The notes: generated by a model from the sequence alone, not told the origin. DNA of 64,000 bases from Brassica napus (GCF_020379485.1 NC_063452.1:37958650-38022649); one strand, 5' to 3'. Shown: positions 11,939-24,241, counted from the first letter of the stretch. Made by a program: numbers and translations.

Positions 11939-13671
11939 AGTTATATATGGTGAGTGTGGGAAACTGAAGAGTTGATTGATATATCGGGTGTTACACTATT
12001 GAAGAGGACTTTGATGAATAGAGAAGATGTTGATTGACTTTACAGTCTCAACAATGTCAAAAGACTAAACGTTGAAGAAGGGGAATAGTTAGGTCGCCTA
12101 AGATTTAGAAGGGAAGGGCAACAAATTTTTTGGGCCTTGGTTTCGGCAGGAACTAAACAAACTCTGGATTTGGCCTGTTTTAGTTTAGTGATTGTAGCGG
12201 CAAGCTGATGACATGGCGAATTCTGATAGGCTTGAATTAATCGGTCTACGTGGACAGCTTCTCCACGCACTTTATTCTCTTTTTAGTATAGTAGTATATT
12301 TTTAAATCCATATAATTATAATAAGACATACTTAATTGTCTTTGGCCTACGTCTTATTCGTCTCTAAGAATTTTGTTTTAGTCTCTCAGAAATATCCTTT
12401 CTTAGAATTATAAACGTGAGATCCTTTCTATTATGATTTTTGCTTCATCAAAATATTGGCAAACTGATCATAACCACCACGGATCCAATAACACTTCAAC
12501 AATAACAAATAATTTTGAACTGATAGCGTCTACGTACATGATATATGCAATTTTTGGAGTTCTAAATATTTAATTTTATAAATTCACCCTGAACACATTT
12601 GATGTTTAAAAATAATTTAGACCAAATCGATGATAACTTACATTAATTATCTTAATACTGGTTTACATTACCGAAAATTTATAAATAAATAATTTGTATC
12701 TTAATTTATTATAAAATTTACATACGAATCCAATATCCACATTCTTAGCAACTCATTAACAAACATATATCATATATTATTCAAATAAAATCGAAACTAT
12801 TTACTAATATTCGAAACATTTCGAAGAATATACAAGCTTCCACAATTTTATAATGTTCATATATTTTAATATTTTTAAAGTATTTTTTCAACTCAAATAT
12901 AGCATATTTTTAGGAACACATTATTTTTTCCAGTATTTCATTTTCAGAAATAATACAAGTTAGCAAACATATAGTAATATTCTGGAAAAATCCAAAATTA
13001 TGTATATTATTCAAATAAATCAGTGTCAAATATTTTACAATTCCTAAATTATTTTACCATATGCATAATTTTTTTTCTTTTTGTTCAATTATATAATTTC
13101 AAAAATTACAAATCCTATATTACCATGCTATATGCATATTTTTTGTTCAAATTTATAATTTTAATGAATTATTTTATTAATAAAAATGGATTAAAATTAT
13201 TTATGTTATATAAAATATATTATTTATGTTATATAAAATATATTGAAACTACTGAATATTTCTATCAGCTGCTTATTTGATGGATCGGATTATATAGGTA
13301 TATTTTAATGCTTTTAAAACAAATTTAATATATCAAATGATGATCTTAGTTTCGTAAATGTTGTAAGAATATATTAACAGCTCATAGCAAAGATATTGTT
13401 ATAATGTTGAAAAAATATTTAACATCATATAAGTAAAATATTGTTATAATGTTGTACTATATAGAAATATTTAAGTTTTTATTGTAAAATAAATTAGATA
13501 CATTTGTTAAAAAAATGCCCGTTCAAACAACTATAAATGTGATCAAATGAAAAATGTGTTAGATAAGATATGATTTTAAAAATTTGAATATTTAATGACG
13601 TATGATCAACCAACATGAAAATATTTTAAAAGAAAATTTCATATTTGAACCATTAAAAAAATAACAAACAC
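11939..13671. other. AT-rich non-coding sequence
   Basis: No gene is seen. Short frames at 12040-12270 (minus) and 13023-13280 (plus) have no recognisable family. A 23-base unit containing TTTATGTTATATAAAATATA is tandemly duplicated at about 13196-13243. This is probably the body of the plus-strand Helitron that ends at 13699. Confidence 0.35.
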
Positions 13672-13699
13672 CCGTGCGGATGAACGGATCAAGCTCTAG
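13672..13699 (+). mobile_element. Helitron 3' terminus (plus strand)
   Basis: The segment has a hairpin with stem CCGT (13672-13675) and ACGG (13684-13687), then ATCAAGCTCTAG ending at 13699 and a T in the flank. CCCGTGCGG...CTAGT is very close to common Arabidopsis and Brassica Helitron (ATREP-like) 3' ends. The element body lies to the left. Confidence 0.75.
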
Positions 13700-13703
13700 T
13701 TTA

Positions 13704-13760
13704 TCATATTAAAGGAGAATACACTTCGGATTTTTTCCACTAATTGCCCATACCTTTCAA
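13704..13760 (+). mobile_element. Helitron 5' terminus (second element, abutting)
   Basis: Four bases after the previous Helitron end, the sequence A|TCATATTAAAGGAGAATACAC begins. This is the TC plus ATTAAAGGAGAA-TACAC start typical of Brassicaceae Helitrons, and the preceding base is A as required. The RPA-like pseudogene at 21003-23309 is in the same orientation, so both may be parts of one autonomous-type Helitron split by the CACTA insertion. No 3' end was found. Confidence 0.5.
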
Positions 13761-14580
13761 AGTGTATGCGTATTTTATTAAGGGTAATTTGGACGTTTTA
13801 AGTCATTCTGATTTCCTCTCTAATTTCCATGTTTAATAATGTGTCGTTTACCTTAAACTAGTTTAATCGTTTTGGTTTAAACCATGTTTTGCCAAATTGT
13901 AATCTGATTTGCAATTATATATTCTCTTATACGAAACCAAACAAAAAACAGTTTAGGGTCCCAACCCCTAAATGAAATTAGATAACGTCAATGAAAATCA
14001 CAAAACCTGAACCCGTTTTTTTTTTTTGTATATTTGTTTTACTCTTGGATTGAATTCATTAACAATGAAATGTTACTGACTAAACAACATTATGAATGTT
14101 AAATACATAAATCAAGTCATTTCTTCCCTCTAATCCCACAATGTGAACATTTCATACAAAGAAAGGCATTTCTTCCACCCAATCCCTAAATGTGAACATT
14201 TTAATATAGATAAGAACGCAGCCCCTAAACTGTTTACATTATCTTTATAAAATGACGATATTCATATATTCCTAACAATAACAACAGATGTGATTATTCG
14301 TTTTAAATAGTATAGATAGTTCACTTTTACTATCAGATATTAGCTTTAAAAAATTCGGATTTTATATAATCCTAACAATACTAACGCTTTTGTATTATTC
14401 GATTTAAATTTCTAGATTATAGATATTTTAGATTTATCTTTACTTTTCATTTTTTACATATTTAAATTAGCTACGTAAAACATTTTTGATTGTATATTTA
14501 AAATATATAATATGGAATCTTCCTTAGTTCTTATATTATTGTGAAACTTTGGCGAGAGTCGATGTATTAACCAATGTATA
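13761..14580. other. AT-rich sequence left of the CACTA element
   Basis: No gene is seen. The sequence probably belongs to the Helitron starting at 13704. It contains two related phrases, CCCTAAATG with AACATTT and a longer CATTTCTTCC copy, at about 14120-14200. The last three bases (ATA) are the left copy of the CACTA target duplication. Confidence 0.4.
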
Positions 14581-14599
14581 CACTACAAGAAAACGTTTC

Positions 14600-14945
14600 C
14601 ATAACAACGAAGATTTACGACAAAAATATTTTCTCGTATATTTACATGGCGTTTACAACGCAGTTACGAGGAGACTAAATTTCATCGTAAACTCCATGTA
14701 AATTTACGGGGAAATATTTTCGTCGTAAAGTCCATGTAAGTTTACGACGAAAGTACGTGGAATGAGAAATACGTCGTAATCGTTATATCGACATTACAAC
14801 AAAACATGTTACCGTTATATTTAGGTGAAAACGTGTATTCAATGTGCTTTAACTTACCTAATTTCGTCGTAAAGTCGTTGTAAATAATATGTTAAAACCA
14901 TGTAAAATCCATGTAAAACATTCCTTGTAAAATCGTTGTTATATT
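14600..14945. repeat. CACTA left subterminal repeats
   Basis: Dense direct and inverted copies of a motif around TTTACGACGAAA, TTCGTCGTAAA and CATGTAAATTTACG. Subterminal motif arrays are where the TNPA-type protein binds in En/Spm elements. The two strands are mixed, so the region can form extensive hairpins. Confidence 0.8.
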
Positions 14946-15068
14946 TCAACTACCCAACTCGAAATTTTTTCTATATATATGTAATTTCCCACAACTCTCT
15001 TCCTCACAACACACAAATGGAAAAAAAAGATCAGAAAAAAAAATTTCAAAAAAAAATCTAAGAAAAAA

Positions 15069-17627
15069 ATGGCCGGTGGCGGTAGTATTTACGAGTTACG
15101 GAGTTGGATGTATTTGCACAAAGATTCCGACGGGAGGGTGACGAATGCATTTCTGAGCGGGCTAGAGACATTCATGCACCAGGCGGGCTGTACACCGATC
15201 ACGCAGGAAAGCGGTAAGATGTTCTGCCCCTGTCGGAAATGCAAGAATTCAAAATTTACACGTAGTGAAACTGTATGGAAGCATTTAGTAAACAGAGAAT
15301 TTACACCACAGTAGTACATTTGGTATCAACATGGAGAGGGTTATGGGGGAAATAAAGCTAGTAGTAGTAATAATAATTTTGAGGATGCTCATCATAGTGA
15401 AGAACCGAATCATTTGCATAATGAATATAATTATCATCAAGAGGAGCAGATGGTAGATCATGATAGGGTTCAAGATATGATTAGTGATGCATTTTTAGAA
15501 ACAACTACAACAATAGCTGATGGAACTGGAAATGTAGAAGAACCTAATTTGGATGCAAAAAGGTTTTATGAAATGCTAGATGCTGCAAATCAACCAATCT
15601 ACACTGGTTGTAGAGAAGGTCTCTCTAAATTGTCTCTAGCAGCTAGGATGATGAATATTAAAACGGATCATAATTTACCTGAGAATTGCATTGATGCATG
15701 GGCGGAGTTGTTTAAAGAGTATTTGCTAGAAGACAACGTGACTGCTGAATCTTATTATGAGATTTAGAAATTGGTTTATAGTCTTGGGTTGCCTTCGGAG
15801 ATGATTGATGTTTGCATCGACAACTGCATGATCTACTGGAAAGAAGATGACAAGTTAGAAGAGTGTCGATTCTGCAAAAAACCACGATTCAAAACGCAAG
15901 GCCGTGGGAGGAATAGGGTACCGTACCAAAGGATGTGGAACCTACCAATTACAGACAGATTGAAAAGATTATATCAATCTGAGAGGACTGCTGCGTCGAT
16001 GAGGTGGCATGCGGAACATGTCCAGAGAGATGGTGAGGTTGCACATCCATCAAACGCAAGAGCGTGGAAACATTTCAACAAGGTACACACAGATTTTGCT
16101 ATAAATATTCGGAATGTCTATCTTGGGTTATGCACCGATGGATTTAGTCCATTTGGAATGTCTGGTAGATAATATTCTTTGTGGCCAGTCATTCTTACGC
16201 CGTACAATTTACCGCCGGATATGTGCATGGAACAAGAATTTCTATTTTTGACCATATTAATCCCTGGGCCGAAGCATCCAAAACGGTCTCTTGATGTTTT
16301 TCTTCAACCGTTGATAGAAGAGCTAAAGCAATTGTGGTCAGAAGGGGTGAGGACGTACGATTGTTCCTTGAAAAACAATTTTACGATGCGAGCAGTTCTG
16401 CTGTGGACAATAAGTGATTTCCCTGCTTATGTGATGTTTTCTGGCTGGACAACACATAGAAGATTATCTTGTCCATATTGTCTTGGATCGACGGATGCTT
16501 TTCAACTGAAGAATGGTAGGAAGAGCTGTTGGTTTGATTGTCATCGTCGCTTTCTTCCACTTGCCCATCCGTACAGAAGAAATAAGACATTGTTTCGGCA
16601 CAAAAAAATTGTCAGAGACAGTCCTCCTCCATATCTCACCGGCCAGCAGATCGAAGCAGACATTGATTATTACCGAGCTCAGGAAACAGTTAAGGTTGGA
16701 GGAAATTGGCATGTTCCTGGAAATATGTCTGATGGGTATGGTGTCTCTCACAATTGGCATAAGAAGAGTATATTTTGGGAGCTACCCTATTGGAAGGATC
16801 TTCTCTTACGCCACAATCTGGATGTCATGCATATTGAGAAGAACTTTTTTGAGAACATCATGAATACATTACTAACGTCCCTGGAAAGACAAAAGATAAC
16901 AAAAAGTCAAGGATGGACTTACCTGATATTTGCTCAAGAAGTGAGTTACATATCAAGAGCAATGGAAACGTTCATGTTCCCATCTTCCGGTTGTCATCAG
17001 AAGCCAAAACAACCTTGTTTGACTGGGTTGCATCAGAAGTTAAGTTTCCTGATGGTTATGTTTCAAATCTGTCAAGATGTGTTGAACGAGGTCAAAAGTT
17101 CTCCGGAATGAAGAGTCATGATTGTCATGTGTTTATTGCAGGAGATTATTGAAGTGGAATTTCCGGGGTTATTGAAGTTAAAATGTGTCCTCTTCAAATG
17201 TGAATGGTTTGATCCTGTTGTGAACCGAGGGATTCGGTATAACAAATTTGGTGTCGTGGATGTCAATTTTGGGAGAAGATACAACAAATTTGGGCCTTTC
17301 ATTTTAGCTTCACAAGCCGAGCAAGTTAGCTTCCTTCCTTATCCTCGGCTTCGAACTTCCGGGATAAACTGGTTAGCTGCTATCAAAATTACACCTCGTG
17401 GATGCATTGTCGCTGGAGAAGAACCGTCCTTTCGAGAAGAAGACGCTATCAATGAAGTTGAGGTACCAGAACAACCAACTGATGAAATCCTTTTGATCGA
17501 CCCGCAAAACTTTCAATATGAAGATATTCCCGAAGATGCGACAGATGAAGCACGTGAAGACGAGTTCGAGAAAAGCGACGATGATGATTGTAATGATAGT
17601 GATGAGAACGAAAACGATTTAGAGTGA
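15069..17627 (+). pseudogene. TNP2-type CACTA transposase, broken
   Basis: The product would be the catalytic transposase. From ATG 15069, a transposase-associated N domain with the CPCRKCKN cysteine motif is followed by a stop at 15312. The frame resumes to a stop at 15765, then a Zn-type ECRFCKKPRF segment to a stop at 16170. The Transposase_21 core (SLWPVILTPYNLPP, FPAYVMFSGW, LDVMHIEKNFFENIMNTLL) runs to about 16873, where one base is missing. It then continues in another frame to MKSHDCHVF near 17137. That segment joins directly to the C-terminal DUF4216 block (PVVNRGIRYNKFG), so the DUF4218 region has been deleted. The stops at 15765 and 16170 fall where the family has Gln, so CAG to TAG and CAA to TAA changes explain them. 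Confidence 0.85.
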
Positions 17628-17672
17628 TGTAATATTGATGAGAACGAAAACGATTTAGAGTGATGTAATATA
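17601..17672 (+). repeat. 36-bp tandem duplication over transposase stop codon
   Basis: The unit starting GATGAGAACGAAAACG (17601) is repeated 36 bases later (17637). It contains the end of the reading frame and its stop codon, so the second copy is untranslated. Confidence 0.85.
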
Positions 17673-17929
17673 TGTAACAAATGTTGTATTTCTCTATTGT
17701 AACGTATGTTTAAATAAATATTTTTTTTTTACCATCTTAATGTATGTGTAACAAATGTTGTTTTATATAATATGTATTTCTTTAGTTTTTAAAAATTTAT
17801 TTGGAGTTTTAGGGTTTTAGAGTTTAAGTTGGAGAAAGAGCAAGAAGTAGTAGAGAAGAAGATATGATGTTAGATGATATGTGACTTTGGGGTTTAGGGA
17901 TTTCATTCTCGGTGTTTAGGGTTAAGCGT

Positions 17930-18180
17930 TGTAAAATCGTTGTAAAAATAACACGGGCATGGTAACTTCGTCGTAAATGGTTAAATCGATTCGACGTAAT
18001 TTCGTCGTAAATGGAAAATGATGGGTCTGGTAACTTCGTCGTAAACGGAAAAGCCTGGTAAATCAATTCGACGTAATTTCGTCGTAAATAGAGAAACGCA
18101 GGCCTGGTAACTTCGTCGTAAATGGAAAAATGCGGGCCTGGTAACTTCGTCGTAATATTACGTCGCGTTTACGACGAAAC
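17930..18180. repeat. Internal CACTA motif array before second gene
   Basis: At least eight copies of a block like GGTAACTTCGTCGTAAA-TGG and CGTAATTTCGTCGTAAA occur here, ending in TTTACGACGAAACG. This is the same motif as in the terminal arrays but lies mid-element, just upstream of the TNPA-like gene. It may be that gene's promoter and binding region, or a scar of recombination between two elements. Confidence 0.7.
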
Positions 18181-18460
18181 GTTTTCTATATATTGAGACG
18201 CCGAGAACGAAGCTGCCTCGTTCATTCCTCCCAAACTCCTTTGCTCTCCCTCTAAGGTACACTCCCTTTCCTCTTCTATTTTTTTTTAAAGTTAGTTTAG
18301 GTGATTAATTAGTTAGGTAATTAGTTTAGGTGATTAGTTAGGTAATTAGTTTAGGTGATTAGTTAGGTGACGGAATACTATAGTTTAGGTGATTAGTTAG
18401 GTAACGGAATAATTTTTTAATTATGTCGTAATTGATTAAATTTATTTTAATTTGTTTTAG

Positions 18461-19029
18461 ATGGCTCCAAGGAGGAAACCAGCAGCACCTACTTATGCCC
18501 AGTTGTTTGGCGATGGTTCTGGTACATCTTCTTCCGGTCCATCGTCTTCCGATGCAGTTCCAGACTCTCAGACTTCTCACAGAGTTTCTCCGAGTCCTCC
18601 TTTTCCACCGCAGATGCCTCCACCTCCTCCTCCAGCGGCTGCACCTCAGCCTATCCCAGAAGGTGCAGTTCGTCAGAATTTGCGTGTGCCTTCATATGCT
18701 CCATTCGTGAGATATACGGTGGAGGATTTGCTTGTCCAGCCTGGACGGGAGGGTTTGGATGTTCTAGACCCCGATACACCCCGAGGAACTTATTGGTAAG
18801 TTATTAATTTTTATTACATTTAAATTTAAATTATTTTTATTTTCTAACGGTTAAATTTTTTTTTTCAGCTTTGGGGCTAACAATCGTGTTAGCTGGAGCG
18901 TTTCGGCGACGATTAAGGGTTACTACGACGGAGCATATCCGAACTGGAGCAAGACACCAAATCACGTTAAGATCACTTGGTTTAAATGTTTTGCGGTAAG
19001 ATTTTTAAATTTAATTAATTTTTCATTTT

Positions 19030-19079
<50 letters not shown>

Positions 19080-20111
19080 TTTATTATTAATTATATTTTT
19101 TTCAAAATTTTTGTGTTTCAGTAAAAGTGGCATTGGTCTTTGGGAATCACCGAGAGGGTGAAGGCGGAATTCGTTGCAAAGGGAAAGATCCGCCTCTGCA
19201 ACACAGTCTCCGATTGGAAGGACAAGTGAGAGATCTACGGGTATGAGGGAAAGCCCACTGAGCTCACAAAGGATGTGTGGGATGGCCTCATCGCCTATTG
19301 GGAGCACCCCTCATCGATCAAAAAGGCCAATTCGTGCTCGGCTTCTCGAAGGACGAAGGATAAAGATGATCATTTGCCCATGCTTCACAGAAGCGGACAA
19401 AAACCTCATGCAGGAATTCGTCTAGAAGCTAAGTTTTGTTTTAAATATATATTTTAAAATATTCAATTAATATAATTTTTAATATTTAATTTGATTTTTT
19501 TTTTGTAGTTCGAGAAGACGGGAGTCTTACCATCTCTGTCTGAGCTATTCAAGATGACTCACGCCACATCCGACGGAGTTTTTGTGGATCCTGCATCTGA
19601 GAAACTCTTCCAAGCAGTGGCTGCGCGGATTGAAGAACGGGAGACGCAACTAACCCAGGAGTCTCCCGATGGATTACCCGTCACATTGTCCACCGAAGAC
19701 GCCGACAGAATCTTAGAAGAGGTACAACTTAAAAATTTTGTTTACATTATTTTTAATATTTTAACATAATTAACTATATTAATATATGTTTTAATTTTAT
19801 AGGTGGCTCCTAAAAAGAAGGGACGGATAGTCGGTATAGGCTCTGTTAACGAAGTTGCAAGGACAACTTCGTCATACACTTTGAGACGGGATGAAGAGAC
19901 TTCTCAGATGAAAGCTCGAATGGATAGCCAGCAGGTTCGTTTAGACTCTCTTGAGGATTTGCTAGACGTGATGGCCGTGGGAAACCCGGTTATGCAGAGA
20001 ATGTTGAGTGAGAGACGAGCCACTCTTGGGTTGCCAGTACGAGATCTCCAAGAGTCCGATCCAACCCGTCAACAGCCGAGTAACCCCACTGACTACTTCG
20101 AGGATATGTAG
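18461..20111 (+). pseudogene. TNPA-like (Transposase_24) gene, broken
   Basis: This is the second CACTA gene, probably the subterminal-repeat-binding protein. Exons are 18461-18795 (start MAPRRKPAAPTYAQLFG, Pro/Ser-rich), 18869-18995 (SATIKGYYDGAYPNW), about 19122-19440 (KWHWSLGITERVK, VWDGLIAYWEHPSS), 19509-19721 (ATSDGVFVDPASEKLF) and 19803-20111 (coiled-coil-like C end). Phases agree for exons 1-3. Two in-frame stops lie in exon 3: TAA at its first codon (19122), where the family has Gln, and TGA at 19227-19229, where Trp is expected. The donor after exon 3 also looks lost. The family call rests on the GYY..P.W, SLGIT..VK and D.VWDGL..YW pattern. Confidence 0.75.
19033..19074. repeat. (AT)n microsatellite in TNPA-like intron 2
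   Basis: About 20 uninterrupted AT units lie in the intron between 18995 and 19122. Confidence 0.9.
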
Positions 20112-20279
20112 TTTTTTTTATATTTCTGTTTGTATTATGAATTTAAATATTATTGTATGAGTTTTAAATGCTTTTTTTAAAATATGTTTTTCATTTTCAT
20201 ATTTCGTTTTAAAATTTAAATTATTTTAAATTCCGAATATTAAATAAATTCAAATTTATTATATATATTAATAATAAGA

Positions 20280-20600
20280 ATCGATGTAAACTTCACGTAA
20301 ATGTTTACGAGTGATTAACGTCGAAAGATTTACGAGGGTTTTACATCGAAATGTTTACGTGTTCTTTACAACGAAAGTATTTACGTCTGCTTTACATCAA
20401 AACAGTTACGTGGAGTTTACCACAAAAACTTACGTCTCGTTTACGACGAAACCTTGCCCTGTGCTTTACGAGGAATTTATGTCGTCGTAAACGTAACAAG
20501 TTGTTTACGACGGACGTTTTACAACGAAACGTATTTCGAGGTTAATTTGTCGTAAAACCCCGTTTACGACGAATTTACAACGAATATTGCCCTCGTAAAA
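20280..20600. repeat. CACTA right subterminal repeats
   Basis: Alternating TTTACGACGAA, TTTACATCGAAA and CGTCGTAAA-type units, related to the left array, run up to the right terminal inverted repeat. Confidence 0.8.
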
Positions 20601-21002
20601 AATATGTTTTCTTGTAGTGATATATGCAAACTTCAATATCTTCTTATAGCATATATTACATACTTGGTCAATTGTCTAAGTATGTATACTATTAAGTAAT
20701 TAATTAATGTACTTAAATGAAAATATCGCTATTTATAGAAGAAAATCTCTTTATTAATTTTTGTTATTTTAATTGACATGTACATATATGTTACAAAATA
20801 GATTGCGCAAATATTATCTTAAATGTATAAATGATTTTTAGGTAATGCACATTCACAAAATATCCGCAACTTCCTAAGATACACTAAAATATTCTCTAAC
20901 AATAAATATTAGGTTTTACGAGTATTCTATTAAGTTTCTCTTATAATAACCAGTACCATTGACTTAAACTCACAATCATTTCGATGCAGGAAAAAAATCA
21001 CC

Positions 21003-23309
21003 ATGAATGCTCTTATTCCGTTCACTGCTTTTGGTGATATGAAGCCTTTCAAAACCAGTTAGAAGGTTCATGTTAAAGTGTTACATACTTGGAAACAGTA
21101 CAACTCCATCTGTGGAGAAACACTTGAAATCATCTTATCAGATGAGTGTGCATGTTTTGAGTCTTTTGGTTAGTTTTAATAGTATAGACTTGAGTATAAA
21201 TTTTATTTTGACATTTTATTCGTAGCATAACTAACTATCATCAATTTGTATATCAACATGTAATAGGGATGCACAATTCATGCGTCGTGCAAGAAGGCGT
21301 ACTTAGAAAGTAAGGGGATACTTCTACCAGTTAGAGCTTGGAGGAATATTCAAAATTTCGCACTAAGCCATGCAACAAGAATGTAGAGATCAACTGATCA
21401 TTCCTATAAAATGGTCTTCGTTCATATATAATAATCACTGGATCCAACCATGTGAACTAGGACAGGTTTTTGAATTTGATCGATTTTCACTTGGTTATGA
21501 GTGGATCACTGCAACCATGTTTCCTGATTGGTATTATTTACAACTATTTCATTTCTTTCGAATTAAATCATTTGTTAAAATCTTATCTAACTAGATTGTG
21601 TTTAATATCACCTTGCAAGTGTGGTTGGGCAGGTTGTTGAATTGAGAGAGCTTGAAACAATTTAGTTTGCACGCAAACCAAAGAGGAAACTTGAGTTTCA
21701 TCTACGAGACATCAAGTCTGATCCTCCAAATATTTTAATTGATAGAATTATAAGTTTTGTAGGATTTCAAATCCTTCTTTTGAAAGGCTAATTATCTTAC
21801 TCATTTGTTTTTGCTTTTAAAATAGTGATTCAAAGATTTCATGTTGTGTATGGGGTAAGTTTGCTGAAATAGTCTATGAGACTTGCACACAAAACGAAGA
21901 GAGAATGACTATTTGTCTAATCCGATTTGCTAAGATCGGACGATTAAGAGATTTTATCTACTTTATTGTCTTAAACTATTTTTAGCTAATCTTTTTGTGA
22001 TTCGACACTTCATCAAGCAAAATGTTATATATTTCACAGGAGAAATACAAGTGTGCAATGCGTTTGAGGCATCAGACATTATAATAAATCCTCGAATAGC
22101 AGAAGCCGACGGGTTTAAAGAATTGTAAGATATCGTTTTATTTTAAAGAATTGTAAATTTGATATTCTTTTTATTTGTCATTTGCAATTGTGTATGCTTA
22201 AATAAAATGTGAAGGTTCAATGAAGATAAGAAGTCCCTTACCATTTGCGAGTCAAGAGAAGGAAAACTTGAATTGAAAACTATTAATGAAGTGCAAGATA
22301 AAGCGTAAAAAAATGGCTTCTAGCGGCAATGAAGCATTAGTGAACTATCAGGATGTTTTAAGGTAATTGACTTCGTTGATTGTCTGTTTTTAGAGATTTC
22401 TTCATTTTACATGTTCTAGCGGATATAGTTTATAAATTTACTCACAGCTGCCTTTATATGTAGGCTAAAAAATGCTTGGTATTGTGTACTATCTACGCCA
22501 TTAATTTAGAGTGGGGATGGTATTACTTTGGTTGTAGCATATACAACAAAAAAGTTTTTAAAGTGGCAACTAATGTGAAAACTCTTAATGGACAAGAGAT
22601 TACTACACATATTTGGTGATGTGAGGTTTGCAAGGAAAATGTACTAATGGTTTCGTTTTTACGTTTTTGATAATTTGATGGTGAAAGATGATACATGAGA
22701 AGCGATATTTAGCTTGGTGGCTAAGGGATTTATTAGTGAAACTGCTACAAAACTTTTAAATTGATCATTTGACGAGGTACATATGATAACCTATCTTTTA
22801 TTTTCCTAATGAATTTGACTGAATTGCTAGTTTCTGTATTATTAATCATTATTTCCAGTTTGCCATCAGCTTGAAGATCCTAATGACTTGCCTGAAGCTA
22901 TTAATCAAGTTGTTGGACAGACTTTTACTTTTGGCGTCTATTTTCAAACGGAGCACATCGTTTATGGAACTGATATTTACAAGGTTGGTAGGGTATATAA
23001 AGAGAGAATGAAATGCTTAAACGATGGAGTCACTCAAACAGAATCTCTCTGAGGTTGACATTTACAAGTGGTGAAGAGGTAATGTCTACGCCATCCATAT
23101 TTACAAATGGAATGCGCTTAAATAATGCTTAGTGTATGTTTATAATGTCTTAGAGTGCTTTACATCTCACTGATGGTCAAGATAACAATGAGGTATTGTC
23201 TACGCCATTCACTAAGCGCGAGGAAGATGCACCTGACATATCTTCATCGACCATGAAAGTGTGCTCAAAACAAGTTATGTTTGGAGAAGATGAACTAGTT
23301 GGAGTCTAA
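21003..23309 (+). pseudogene. RPA70-like single-strand DNA-binding protein (Helitron type), decayed
   Basis: Successive exon-like pieces in shifting frames match the replication protein A large-subunit relatives carried by Brassicaceae Helitrons. These are VKVLHTWKQYNS and GETLEIILSDE (first OB fold, about 21055-21150), RELETI and KPKRKLEFHLRD (about 21640-21710), SCCVWGKFAE and ICLIRFAKI (about 21840-21950), EIQVCNAFEASDIIINP (22045-22100), a WGWYYFGCSIYNKKVFK-like piece (about 22510-22570) and the C-terminal DLPEAINQVVGQTFTFGVYF fold (about 22890-22950). The last open piece ends in a stop at 23307. Several stops and missing splice sites show it is dead. It is probably part of the Helitron beginning at 13704. 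Confidence 0.7.
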
Positions 23310-24194
23310 GTCAAGTGAAATGTCTTTTTTCTTATTTTGGTTTTGGTTTTGAACTTTTGGTTATTATATGTTTTTGGGATTAATGTTTCCTTCATTGAAT
23401 CCGCTTTGAGAAATAAGTTATTGAATTTAATTGCTTGCTATATGATAATTCTTCATTGAATCCAGATTATATGTTTAAATAATTGAATTATTTATCTATA
23501 ACCGTCCTATAAAATGGAACATATATAATCAGTATCGCACTAACAACCAAACCAAAGACATTTCCATTCCGCAAGATATAATAATATCAGTTATAAAAAT
23601 ATTTTAAAACATATTTACATGGAAATATATTGCACAAACTCTTTAATTTTATAGTTAATGTCTATTGTATACTTAATATATCAACTTAATCAAATAATTT
23701 TCAAGTGTGTTTAATTGAAATTTTAATTCGATGGAAGTGTTCTGACTATTAAAGCATTTCAAGGGGACTTAAAAAAATTGATTTTCTAAATTTAATAATA
23801 TTTATCTAAATTATTAGAACTAAAATATTAAAAAAATATTTACATGAAAATATAAATATAAACTGTTTAATTTAAATATTTTATTATATGCCAGTAGACC
23901 CTATGGCCAACATATATCGTGATGGATTGATCGCCTTTTCTGATGGGTTTCAGCTGTTGGCGTAGTTGTTTCACATACGAGGTGGTCTCCCATAAGTGTT
24001 GGCAAGGATCTACCAAATTTCACTCGTTGATGCTCTTGCAACAAGGGGTGGAATGTTGAGCGAGTATGCCAAGGAGAGGTATTGTACATCATTCGATTGT
24101 GTCGTTTTCAGGAAACAAATAGAGGATTAGGTGCTGCCGAGCCATCGAAAATGTTTTTTGCTACTGAAGTTTGTGATTCATCGAGAAAGACGTG
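23310..24194. other. AT-rich non-coding sequence
   Basis: No gene is recognised. The segment 23890-24130 is less AT-rich and may be a captured fragment: it has short open frames on the minus strand but no family match. Confidence 0.3.
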
Positions 24195-24241
24195 AAGTTC
24201 GTGAGCTTTGAGAAGTGCAAGAACTCAAAGCTCACGAACTT
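24195..24241. repeat. Perfect hairpin, 18-base arms, 11-base loop
   Basis: AAGTTCGTGAGCTTTGAG (24195-24212) is followed 11 bases later by its exact reverse complement (24224-24241). It could form a stable stem-loop, but nothing else marks it as an RNA gene. Confidence 0.85.

Larger units (their letters stand above)
14581..20619 (+). mobile_element. CACTA (En/Spm) DNA transposon, 6039 bp, full length
   Basis: The element starts CACTACAAGAAAAC (14581) and ends GTTTTCTTGTAGTG (20619), perfect 14-base terminal inverted repeats of the CACTA class. It is flanked by the 3-base duplication ATA (14578-14580 and 20620-20622), the length expected for this superfamily. Inside are two plus-strand genes in the usual order: a TNP2-type transposase and a TNPA-like (Transposase_24) gene. 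Subterminal arrays of TTTACGACGAAA-type motifs lie at both ends. Both genes are broken, so the element is dead unless helped in trans. Confidence 0.93.
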
